Shown piece after piece: positions 1 to 4,966 of a stretch of 5,398 nt of DNA. Source of the stretch: Firmicutes bacterium CAG:460 (GTDB lineage: Bacteria > Bacillota_I > Bacilli_A > RF39 > UBA660); NCBI GenBank assembly GCA_000437355.1, contig FR899766.1, forward strand, positions 1 through 5,398. Direction: 5' to 3'. Both the position numbers and the translations under genes were made by a program. Each line of letters opens with the position of its first letter. The first letter of the stretch is position 1. Below the pieces are notes generated by a model. That model saw only the letters and a list, made by a program, of their open reading frames with translations, was not told where the DNA came from and did not search any database.

Positions 1-695
1 CCTTGTGTTCCTGTATATTGTGATTTTACATATTCAACCAAAGTCATCAATTTTGTCTTTTGTAAATAAACATCTAAATTCATACTAGCATTTTCATTTT
101 CTGATTGGTCTGTTCCCAGATTTACAAACGTTAAAGTAAATGTCCAAGTGTGAGTTGTTCCAGTACTTGATGATGTCGTAGATATTGGATAATCTGTTTT
201 AATATTAAATAAACCTTTTTTACCAGTAACATCAAAACCTGAAACACCACCTGAAGTAACATAAGTTAAACCATCTACTCCAGAAGTAACATTATTACCA
301 TTTTCATCTTTAATAGTTAGTATTACTTCTGCAGTATTATCACTAGTTGTATAAGTATATGAATTACTATTTATAACAACTCCCACATAATAAGTAGCAC
401 TAGCACTATTAGTTTTACTTGATGCCACTAATTTAACCTTTGGATTAGTTGTACTACTTAAATTAGAACCACCAGTTTGAAAATTATCAGTTGTAGCACT
501 TAAACTAAGGTTAGAACCCTTTGTAAATATTAAAGTATCCCCACTAGCAGTAACTTCACCTTCATTACTTAAATCTTCCCCTAAAGTTGGTCCTAAATAA
601 GAAAATGTTAATTTACCCACTAATAAAGCTATAACTAAAAGTATTAAAATAAATATAAAAATTAAACTTAATTTACGTCCATTTACTTTTTCCAT
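1..695 (-). CDS. Membrane-anchored beta-rich surface protein, N-terminal part (runs off left edge)
   Basis: This reading frame is not interrupted over 231 codons and continues past base 1, so the C-terminus is missing. The start ATG (695-693) is preceded by AAGGGTGAT (709-701), a good Shine-Dalgarno sequence five bases upstream. Residues about 9-31 form one hydrophobic segment after a short basic N-terminus, which fits a signal anchor or uncleaved signal peptide with the rest outside the cell. Residues about 48-212 are rich in Ser, Thr, Asn and Gly with alternating beta-strand patterns (for example TYYVGVVINS at 101-110 and TWTFTLTFVNL at 183-193), suggesting one or two Ig-like or camelysin/TasA-like sandwich folds. 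The last visible residues, VEYVKSQYTGTQG, resemble the linker that precedes a Tyr/Trp-rich C-terminal domain in surface proteins of uncultured gut Bacilli (recalled, not searched). The right-hand fragment at 4967-5398 looks like such a C-terminal domain. Ligand and function are unknown. Confidence 0.75.
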   Translation of the reverse strand, partial: MEKVNGRKLSLIFIFILILLVIALLVGKLTFSYLGPTLGEDLSNEGEVTASGDTLIFTKGSNLSLSATTDNFQTGGSNLSSTTNPKVKLVASSKTNSASATYYVGVVINSNSYTYTTSDNTAEVILTIKDENGNNVTSGVDGLTYVTSGGVSGFDVTGKKGLFNIKTDYPISTTSSSTGTTHTWTFTLTFVNLGTDQSENENASMNLDVYLQKTKLMTLVEYVKSQYTGTQ

Positions 696-720
696 TTATA
701 ATCACCCTTATTCTTTTATA

Positions 721-749
721 ATTATAACATTATTTTTTATTAATATAAA
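721..749 (-). promoter_or_regulatory. Candidate promoter of the left surface-protein gene
   Basis: On the minus strand, bases 729-721 read TGTTATAAT, a perfect extended -10 element. A 17-base spacer separates it from TTTATA (749-744), a 4/6 match to the -35 consensus. Transcription would start near base 714, just upstream of the Shine-Dalgarno sequence at 709-701. The intergenic stretch is very AT-rich, but a perfect TGnTATAAT correctly placed before a start codon is good support. Confidence 0.6.
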
Positions 750-777
750 GTTTTTTCTTTCATATTTACAAAAAATG

Positions 778-786
778 TGTTAGAAT
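778..786 (+). promoter_or_regulatory. Candidate extended -10 promoter of the M3-like peptidase gene
   Basis: TGTTAGAAT (778-786) matches the extended -10 consensus with one mismatch. At 17-base spacing the -35 position (758-763) reads TTTCAT, which is weak, so the TG extension would have to carry recognition. The predicted start of transcription falls at about 792-794, giving a leader of only about 15 bases before the ATG at 808. It is divergent from the promoter at 749-721. Confidence 0.45.
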
Positions 787-787
787 A

Positions 788-803
788 ACTCCTTACAAGG
801 AGT
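788..803 (+). repeat. Perfect 6-bp inverted repeat over transcription start and ribosome binding site
   Basis: ACTCCT (788-793), a TACA loop (794-797) and AGGAGT (798-803) form a perfect inverted repeat. Its right arm overlaps the Shine-Dalgarno sequence AAGGAG (797-802) of the peptidase gene. If transcription began upstream, the hairpin would hide the ribosome binding site. With the promoter proposed at 778-786, RNA would start inside or after the left arm, so the hairpin could not form fully and the symmetry would act, if at all, as a DNA operator. The short arms mean chance is possible. Confidence 0.35.
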
Positions 804-807
804 CATT

Positions 808-1860
808 ATGTCAACATGTTTTAAAAATGAGTTAAAAGATAAAGAAAAAGAACTACAAAAATTATTAGCAATATCCAGTGATAAAAGAACTATTTTAAAT
901 ACATTAGAAAATATTAGAATTAATTTAAGTAAAGAAAGAATACCTGGTAGTGTAGATATTCTTCTTGAATATGATTACAAATTTTTAAATGAAACTTCTT
1001 TTCTATGGCCAATTATAAAAGGTGTTGCTAATATAGAAGAACCTACTATTAAATTACCTAAAAATAATAGAAAATTTTCTTTAAAAGAAATAATAGATAT
1101 ATTACATGATTTCTTTAAAAATAGTACTTCTAAAAGTATTTATGAAATATTTTTAAAAATATATAATGAAAATAAAAAATCTATTAGATTTATAAATGGT
1201 GATAATTTAAGTTATACCGGTGAAATAATATATTTAGAATATTTTAAAAGATTTTATATAATGGGATGTATAGAAAATAGTATTGAAGATATAATGACTT
1301 TTGCTCATGAATTTGGACATGCTATTCAATTTTATCTTAATTTTAATAATAATTTATATAAAGAATTAAATGTTTATATTGAAATAATTAGTATATTTTT
1401 TGAACTAATATGTAATGAACATTTATTAAGTAGTTTTTATAGTGATGCAATTATAAATGCTTATGATACATTAGGAAAGCATTTAGATAGTGCTAAAAAC
1501 TTAGATAGTGAACTTATATTACTCCGTGCTATAAAAAGTGATAATATATTTGAATTAAGAAAAAATATTGATATATTATTATGTCATTTAACTAAAGAAG
1601 ATATGAATAACTTTATGGCTCTTAAACCTGCCAGTGATTATATTTATGTTATAGCATTTAATATTGCTACTAACCTATTTATGATTTACAAAGAAGACCC
1701 AGAATATGCATTTTATTTAGTAAATAAAATAATTAGTTTGGATTTAAATTTAAGTAAGGAAGATTATTTTAAAGAATTATTAAGTCTAGATGTAACAGAT
1801 ATAAGAAAACCTAAAGATTATAATGAATTAATCCTTAGAAGAGTAAGAGAACTAAAATAG
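808..1860 (+). CDS. Short M3-family-like zinc metallopeptidase (oligoendopeptidase F-related)
   Basis: The 350-residue product carries the zinc-peptidase motif HEFGH at residues 167-171, inside FAHEFGHAIQF. This matches the HExxH context of thimet/oligopeptidase F enzymes (family M3), where the two His bind zinc and the Glu activates water. The likely third zinc ligand is E192 in EIISIFFE (192-199), equivalent to the E-x-A-S-x-x-x-E helix of the family. The C-terminal stretch DYIYVIAFNIATNLF (277-291) resembles the family's Tyr-containing F-Y-x-Y-x-Y-A segment near the active site. Such enzymes cut short peptides, usually in the cytoplasm; no signal peptide is seen. The protein is much shorter than typical M3 enzymes (about 600 residues), so most of the N-terminal helical lobe is missing and the substrate channel may be more open. 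The start is supported by AAGGAG at 797-802, five bases upstream. It appears monocistronic and ends before the hairpin at 1931-1973. Substrate is unknown. Confidence 0.65.
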   Translation: MSTCFKNELKDKEKELQKLLAISSDKRTILNTLENIRINLSKERIPGSVDILLEYDYKFLNETSFLWPIIKGVANIEEPTIKLPKNNRKFSLKEIIDILHDFFKNSTSKSIYEIFLKIYNENKKSIRFINGDNLSYTGEIIYLEYFKRFYIMGCIENSIEDIMTFAHEFGHAIQFYLNFNNNLYKELNVYIEIISIFFELICNEHLLSSFYSDAIINAYDTLGKHLDSAKNLDSELILLRAIKSDNIFELRKNIDILLCHLTKEDMNNFMALKPASDYIYVIAFNIATNLFMIYKEDPEYAFYLVNKIISLDLNLSKEDYFKELLSLDVTDIRKPKDYNELILRRVRELK

Positions 1861-1865
1861 TATAC

Positions 1866-1894
1866 TTGCTAAATTCATAGCGATATGTTACAAT
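1866..1894 (+). promoter_or_regulatory. Candidate promoter upstream of the nuclease gene
   Basis: TTGCTA (1866-1871, 4/6 to the -35 consensus), a 17-base spacer and TACAAT (1889-1894), preceded by TG at 1886-1887, form a plausible extended promoter. Transcription would start near 1901, upstream of the hairpin at 1931-1973, placing that hairpin in the nuclease leader. No convincing promoter is visible between the hairpin and the ATG at 2015. The background is very AT-rich, so this is only a candidate. Confidence 0.4.
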
Positions 1895-1930
1895 TAACTT
1901 GAAGAAAAAAGACATATAAATAAATTTGAA

Positions 1931-1986
1931 TAAAGGGAATTAAAACAAGTCCGTTTTGTTTTAATTCCCTTTAACTTTTGTTTTTT
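1931..1986 (+). terminator. Long perfect hairpin with T-rich tail: terminator or leader attenuator
   Basis: Arms 1931-1948 and 1956-1973 are perfectly complementary over 18 base pairs, with a 7-base loop (GTCCGTT). They are followed by a T-rich tail (ACTTTTG then six T, 1974-1986). It lies about 70 bases after the stop of the peptidase gene and ends about 40 bases before the nuclease start, so it may simply terminate the peptidase transcript. If the promoter at 1866-1894 is real, the same hairpin would sit in the nuclease leader and reduce readthrough. The stem is AT-rich apart from one GGG/CCC block, and the T tract is interrupted. Confidence 0.65.
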
Positions 1987-2014
1987 AAAAGGGAAAACGA
2001 AAGGATGAAGAAAA

Positions 2015-2896
2015 ATGAACTATTATGAAAATATTAAAACAGAGATACTAAATAATGAAATAACTAAAAAAGTAAAGGATTATTCAAAAAACAAAAGTGA
2101 TTTAACTACTTATTATAATGTAGGCAAATTATTAAGTGAAGCTGGTAAACATTATGGCGAAGGAATTATTAAGGAATATTCAGAAAGATTAACTAAAGAA
2201 TTAAATAAAAAATATTCAGTTTCAACACTAAGATATATGCGTCAATTTTATGAAAATGGAATTCACCAGGCAGTGCCTGGTGAATTGACATGGAGCCATT
2301 ATATAGAGTTGTTACCTCTTAAAGATATAAATAAAATCAAATATTATATAGATATAACAATTAAAAATAATTTGTCCACCAGACAACTTAGAGAACGCAT
2401 TAAAAATAAAGAATATGAAAGATTAGATGAAAATACCAAATTAAAACTAATTAAATCTGAAAAACTTAAGATGGAGGATACAATCAAAAATCCAATAATA
2501 ATAAAGAATAATCTAAATTATGAAATAATATCTGAAAAAGTATTACAAAAGGTGATACTTGAAGATATACCAGCATTTTTAAGTGAACTTGGTAGTGGAT
2601 TTACATTTATTAGAAATGAATATCCAATAAAAATTGGAAATAATTATAACTATATTGATTTGCTATTATATAATTATGAATTTAATTGTTTTGTAGTTGT
2701 TGAATTAAAAATAACTGAACTAAAAAAAGAACACATTGGTCAAATTGAAGTATATATGAATTATATTGATAAGAATTTAAAAACTATAACTCAAGATAAA
2801 ACAATTGGTATTATTCTCTGTAAAAAAGATAATAAATTTATCATGGAGTATTGTAGCGATGAAAGAATTAAGGTAAGAAAATATGAATTATTATGA
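2015..2896 (+). CDS. YhcG/DUF1016-type PD-(D/E)XK nuclease domain protein
   Basis: The 293-residue product has the two-part layout of the YhcG family. Residues about 5-130 are the DUF1016 N-terminal helical domain, with Y-x-V-G-K-L-L (34-40), YGEGII (47-52), L-R-Y-M-R-Q-F-Y (72-79) and LTWSHYIELL (91-100). Residues about 165-293 are the PD-(D/E)XK nuclease fold: IDLLLYN with D215, then CFVVVELK with E230 and K232, then IGQIEVY with Q243. The expected catalytic residues are therefore present, and DNA cleavage is the family expectation; substrate and partners are not shown here. The protein is shorter than common homologues of about 340-375 residues, mostly at the C-terminus. The start is supported by AAAGGA (2000-2005), nine bases upstream. 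Its end overlaps the next copy by 14 bases, compatible with translational coupling. A 27-base perfect palindrome (2260-2286) lies inside the coding region, encoding about residues 83-90 just before LTWSHY. Confidence 0.85.
   Translation: MNYYENIKTEILNNEITKKVKDYSKNKSDLTTYYNVGKLLSEAGKHYGEGIIKEYSERLTKELNKKYSVSTLRYMRQFYENGIHQAVPGELTWSHYIELLPLKDINKIKYYIDITIKNNLSTRQLRERIKNKEYERLDENTKLKLIKSEKLKMEDTIKNPIIIKNNLNYEIISEKVLQKVILEDIPAFLSELGSGFTFIRNEYPIKIGNNYNYIDLLLYNYEFNCFVVVELKITELKKEHIGQIEVYMNYIDKNLKTITQDKTIGIILCKKDNKFIMEYCSDERIKVRKYELL
2260..2286. repeat. Palindrome A, within the nuclease coding sequence
   Basis: This perfect odd-length palindrome has 13-base arms around a central G at 2273, with core AGGCAGTGCCT. 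The central base is the first position of codon 87 (Val). The codons over it read I-H-Q-A-V-P-G-E, placed between the R-Q-F-Y helix end and the L-T-W-S-H-Y motif. The Trp codon TGG starts 18 bases after the centre, the spacing shared by copies B, D and E. Copy D downstream has a nearly identical core. Confidence 0.9.
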
Positions 2897-3228
2897 AAAT
2901 ATTAAAACAGAAACATTAAACAATGAAATAACTAAAAAAGTAAAAGATTCCTCAAAGAACAAAAGTGATTTAACTACTTATTATAATGTAGGTAAATTAT
3001 TAAGTGAAGCTGGTAAATGCTATGGTGAAGGAATTATAAAGAAATATTCTATAATGATAACTAAGGAGTTTGGCAAGGGTTATAATGAAACTAATTTAAA
3101 GTATTTTAGACAATTTTATAAATTTTAAAATCGTCACACAGTGTGTGACAAATTGTCATGGTCACACTATAGAACTTTATTATCTGTTTCAAATGTTAAT
3201 AAAATTAATTATCATATTATTGTATTTC
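2883..3228 (+). pseudogene. Second DUF1016 N-terminal copy, interrupted by a stop at codon 82
   Basis: The start ATG lies inside the last codons of the preceding nuclease gene, with AAGGT (2870-2874) eight bases upstream. The open part is 81 residues. Residues 1-55 differ from the upstream copy at only four positions (11, 23, 46, 54), but residues 56-81 drop to roughly half identity. A TAA at 3126-3128 (codon 82) ends the frame. The same frame then continues with clear homology and no indel: N-R-H-T-V-C-D-K, then LSWSHYRTLLSV and N-K-I-N-Y-H-I, aligning with residues 91-112 of the upstream protein. Homology ends near base 3227, and the nuclease domain is missing. The likely history is duplication, a nonsense mutation and loss of the 3' part. 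The 81-residue product could still be made, but it lacks W-S-H-Y and the catalytic domain, so it is unlikely to be a nuclease. Confidence 0.75.
3133..3149. repeat. Palindrome B
   Basis: GTCACACAGTGTGTGAC is perfectly self-complementary around the G at 3141. The centre is 258 bases after the ATG of the broken copy, exactly as palindrome A is 258 bases after the ATG of the intact copy. The flank TTGTCATGG follows, with TGG 18 bases from the centre. It lies just after the premature stop. Confidence 0.9.
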
Positions 3229-3257
3229 AAAAAAGTCCGACAGTGTCGGACTTTTTT
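3229..3257. terminator. Palindrome C, probable bidirectional terminator
   Basis: Six A, the stem GTCCGACA, a central G (3243), TGTCGGAC and six T make a 29-base perfect palindrome. The GC-rich stem followed by a T6 run is a standard intrinsic terminator, and symmetry makes it work in both directions. It follows the point where homology of the broken DUF1016 copy ends, so it probably ends the nuclease transcript. It shares the CAGTG core with A, B and D but lacks the TTGACATGG flank. Confidence 0.75.
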
Positions 3258-3268
3258 AGCTTTTACCC

Positions 3269-3295
3269 AATTTCACAGGCAGTGCCTGTGAAATT
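3269..3295. repeat. Palindrome D
   Basis: This perfect palindrome has 13-base arms around the G at 3282, with core AGGCAGTGCCT as in palindrome A. The flank TTAACATATAGCCATTA closely follows the flank of A, with TAT replacing TGG 18 bases from the centre. In frame with the broken gene it reads F-Y-P-I-S-Q-A-V-P-V-K-L-T-Y-S-H and then a stop. It is the copy most like A. Confidence 0.9.
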
Positions 3296-3322
3296 AACAT
3301 ATAGCCATTAGTTATTAAAAAG

Positions 3323-3339
3323 TGCCGACACTGTCGGCA
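3323..3339. repeat. Palindrome E
   Basis: TGCCGACACTGTCGGCA is perfectly self-complementary around the C at 3331. The flank TTGACATGG follows, with TGG 18 bases from the centre. In this phase it encodes P-T-L-S-A-K-L-T-W-N-Y-Y, a clear remnant of the motif, shifted by one base relative to the frame of copies B-D. Confidence 0.9.
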
Positions 3340-3371
3340 AAATTGACATGGAACTATTATGCTGTAAAAAA

Positions 3372-3390
3372 TTGCAGACACTGTCTGCAA
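3372..3390. repeat. Palindrome F
   Basis: TTGCAGACACTGTCTGCAA is perfectly self-complementary around the C at 3381. The flank AAAATTAATATAA is a weak form of the shared flank. In phase it reads Q-T-L-S-A-K-L-I, close to the P-T-L-S-A-K-L-T of copy E. Confidence 0.85.
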
Positions 3391-3403
3391 AATTAATATA
3401 AAT

Positions 3404-3438
3404 TTTAAAAAGGTGCGACACTGTCGCACCTTTTTAAA
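3404..3438. terminator. Palindrome G, terminator of the LCP gene (bidirectional)
   Basis: This 35-base perfect palindrome has the stem AAAAAGGTGCGACA, a central C (3421) and the matching right arm ending in T5. It starts 20 bases past the stop codon of the minus-strand LCP gene, so on that strand it is a well-placed intrinsic terminator. It also faces the plus-strand nuclease transcript, insulating two convergent units. It shares the CACTG core of E and F but lacks the coding flank. Confidence 0.8.
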
Positions 3439-3457
3439 TTGAAGTAATTATCACAAA

Positions 3458-4888
3458 TTATTTATTTTCCAAAACTTTCTTCATATTATTCTTAGCATTT
3501 AAAACAGTTTCTTCATCTGGTTTCATAACATATAATTTAGTTTTCTTATAGCTATAAACATAATCCATAGCATCACTACCATTAACACTAATTGATTTAA
3601 TACTCCAACTACTACCCTCTTCTAATTGCATTTTTATAAGCTTAGTTATTTCATCATCACTTATATTTGTAACAAACTTACCCTTTAAAGCTTTTAAAAT
3701 ATCTACATAATTAGTTATTATCTTCGGAGACATAGCTTTATTAATTAAGGCAGTAAGAACAAGTTGTTGATTTTCTCCCCTTACTCTATCTCCTTCTTTA
3801 AATGATTTTCTTTCTCTAGCAAAAGATAATGCTTTTTTACCATCTAAAACATTTTCTCCCTTTTTATATGAATAACCGTCCTGAGAAACAAAACTATATT
3901 TAGAATTAACTGTAACCCCACCTAAAGCATCAACAATATCAACTAAAGAAGTAAAATTAACTTTAACATAATAATTAATTTTAGTATCAAATAAATCTTC
4001 TAAAGTATGAATACTTTCATCAATCCCATAAATACCAGCATGAGTTAATTTATCATATTCCCCAAAAGTATGTAATTTAACATAATAATCTCTAGGAATA
4101 TTTGTAAGTAATATCTCTTTTGTAGTGGGATTAACACTCATAATAATATTAACATCACTTCTAGATACTTTATTAATACTTCCATAAGTATCTATACCAG
4201 AAATATATATATTAAATGAATTATTTACAACATCAACAGATTTACCTATATCTTTATTTTTAATTTCAACTTCTATTACATCAATAGACTTTATTATTTC
4301 ATCATAATTACTTACTTGCTCTTTTAATATACTAATTTGTGCATCTTCTAAAATAATTGCATTTACAATATTTTCTTCTAACTTAGTAAATAAATCACTT
4401 ACATCACTACTTATATTACTTTTAAAACTAATTTTCTTACTTAACTTATCTATCGCTTTATTTAATCCTTCATACTTATCTTTATCTAAATACCCTATTA
4501 CTTGATTATTTAAATCTTTTATATTTTTATAATTACTTGTATTTAAAACTAATATATTATAATTTTCTATCTTATATTCATTAAACCCAAATTGTTTAAA
4601 GAAATCCATTGTATTTAAACTATAATTTATTCCAAATATCATTCCTATTATTAAAATAAATGAAAAGAAACCACCAACTAAATTTCTTACATGTCCATTA
4701 CTTAATAATAACAATGAAACTATTACATCTATTATACCCAAAGTAACTATAAATACCCAAAAGTATTCTAAAGGTAATACATTTATAAAATATATTAATC
4801 CACTAAACATAATACTTAATATTACTAAAAATATAACTAAATATTTTTTAAAACTTAAAACTTTTTTATTACTACTTTTCTTACTCAT
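3458..4888 (-). CDS. LytR-CpsA-Psr (LCP) family protein with three membrane segments and a substrate-binding-like domain
   Basis: Numbered from the ATG at 4888, the product has 476 residues. LCP enzymes transfer lipid-linked glycopolymers, such as teichoic acid or capsule, onto peptidoglycan at the outer face of the membrane. Hydrophobic segments lie at about 16-35, 42-62 and 69-90, a three-segment layout as in CpsA/Wzg-type members. Residues about 108-210 resemble a substrate-binding-protein fold (VLNTSNYKNIKDL, VIGYLDKDKYEGL, VNAIILEDAQISIL). The LCP domain begins at about 226 with NIYISGID (D233), then R-S-D (R243, D245) and TNIPRDYYV (R266, D267). FARERKSFKEGDRVRGENQQ follows, giving R358, R360, D367, R368 and R370, which are the expected metal- and pyrophosphate-binding positions. 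A TTG eight codons upstream (4912) is open but the ATG has GAGGT just before it. Terminator G lies 20 bases past the stop. The attached polymer cannot be told. Confidence 0.9.
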   Translation of the reverse strand: MSKKSSNKKVLSFKKYLVIFLVILSIMFSGLIYFINVLPLEYFWVFIVTLGIIDVIVSLLLLSNGHVRNLVGGFFSFILIIGMIFGINYSLNTMDFFKQFGFNEYKIENYNILVLNTSNYKNIKDLNNQVIGYLDKDKYEGLNKAIDKLSKKISFKSNISSDVSDLFTKLEENIVNAIILEDAQISILKEQVSNYDEIIKSIDVIEVEIKNKDIGKSVDVVNNSFNIYISGIDTYGSINKVSRSDVNIIMSVNPTTKEILLTNIPRDYYVKLHTFGEYDKLTHAGIYGIDESIHTLEDLFDTKINYYVKVNFTSLVDIVDALGGVTVNSKYSFVSQDGYSYKKGENVLDGKKALSFARERKSFKEGDRVRGENQQLVLTALINKAMSPKIITNYVDILKALKGKFVTNISDDEITKLIKMQLEEGSSWSIKSISVNGSDAMDYVYSYKKTKLYVMKPDEETVLNAKNNMKKVLENK

Positions 4889-4892
4889 AACT

Positions 4893-4897
4893 ACCTC
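4893..4897 (-). promoter_or_regulatory. Ribosome binding site that decides the LCP start
   Basis: The minus strand reads GAGGTAGTTATG, so the Shine-Dalgarno core GAGGT sits four bases before the ATG at 4888. The alternative TTG at 4912 has no comparable purine-rich site upstream and would place this site inside the coding region. The resulting N-terminus M-S-K-K-S-S-N-K-K is a typical basic cytoplasmic tail ahead of the first membrane segment. Confidence 0.7.
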
Positions 4898-4903
4898 GAT
4901 ATA

Positions 4904-4932
4904 AGTATACAAACTTTTATAACAAATTGCAA
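4904..4932 (-). promoter_or_regulatory. Candidate promoter region of the LCP gene
   Basis: Two overlapping options exist on the minus strand. TTGCAA (4932-4927), 17 bases and TATACT (4909-4904) match consensus well, but transcription would start inside the ribosome binding site. TGTTATAAA (4924-4916) is an extended -10 that lacks a clear -35 but gives a leader of about 20 bases, which suits the Shine-Dalgarno site better. Either would make the LCP gene independent of the gene upstream. Confidence 0.45.
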
Positions 4933-4935
4933 TAT

Positions 4936-4956
4936 AAAAAGATAGATTACTCTATC
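4936..4956 (-). terminator. Small terminator of the right-hand surface-protein gene
   Basis: On the minus strand GATAGA, loop GTAA and TCTATC form a 6-bp stem closed by a GNRA-type tetraloop, followed by five T. It starts about 10 bases past the stop of the surface-protein gene. The stem is short and has only two G-C pairs, so termination may be inefficient. Confidence 0.5.
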
Positions 4957-4966
4957 AATTTATATA

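Larger units (their letters stand above)
3133..3438. repeat. Cluster of six CA[G/C]TG-centred palindromes (B-G) with decayed DUF1016 fragments
   Basis: This stretch holds no intact gene. It contains six perfect odd-length palindromes with centres at 3141, 3243, 3282, 3331, 3381 and 3421, so spacing is irregular (102, 39, 49, 50, 40 bases). All share the central CA-S-TG, but the arms differ. Copies B, D, E and, weakly, F are followed by forms of TTGACATGG at the same offset seen in the intact nuclease gene. Translated in the matching phase they read D-K-L-S-W-S-H-Y, V-K-L-T-Y-S-H, A-K-L-T-W-N-Y-Y and A-K-L-I. Copies C and G lack this flank and look like terminators. The cluster appears to consist of repeated, degraded copies of one short segment of the DUF1016 gene. 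Confidence 0.8.

Noticed and set aside
1967..1993. Alternative pairing of CCCTTT (1967-1972) with AAAGGG (1988-1993) as an antiterminator
   Set aside because: Only six pairs in an AT-rich leader, far weaker than the 18-bp main stem; not supported as a riboswitch or regulated switch.
2894..2896. TGA read as Trp (mycoplasma-type code)
   Set aside because: Readthrough would add only W-K-Y before a TAA. All Trp codons seen are TGG, and TGA lies at the expected end of the family domain.
2883..3128. Independent small gene of 81 residues
   Set aside because: Homology to the upstream copy continues in the same frame past the TAA without indels, so a nonsense-interrupted copy is the better description.
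3133..3438. CRISPR array
   Set aside because: The repeated units are not identical, spacing between centres varies from 39 to 102 bases, and the intervening sequence is decayed coding DNA rather than unique spacers.
4889..4912. Upstream TTG start for the LCP gene, adding eight residues
   Set aside because: A GAGGT ribosome binding site lies directly before the ATG at 4888 and would be inside the longer frame; the extra residues do not resemble an LCP N-terminus.
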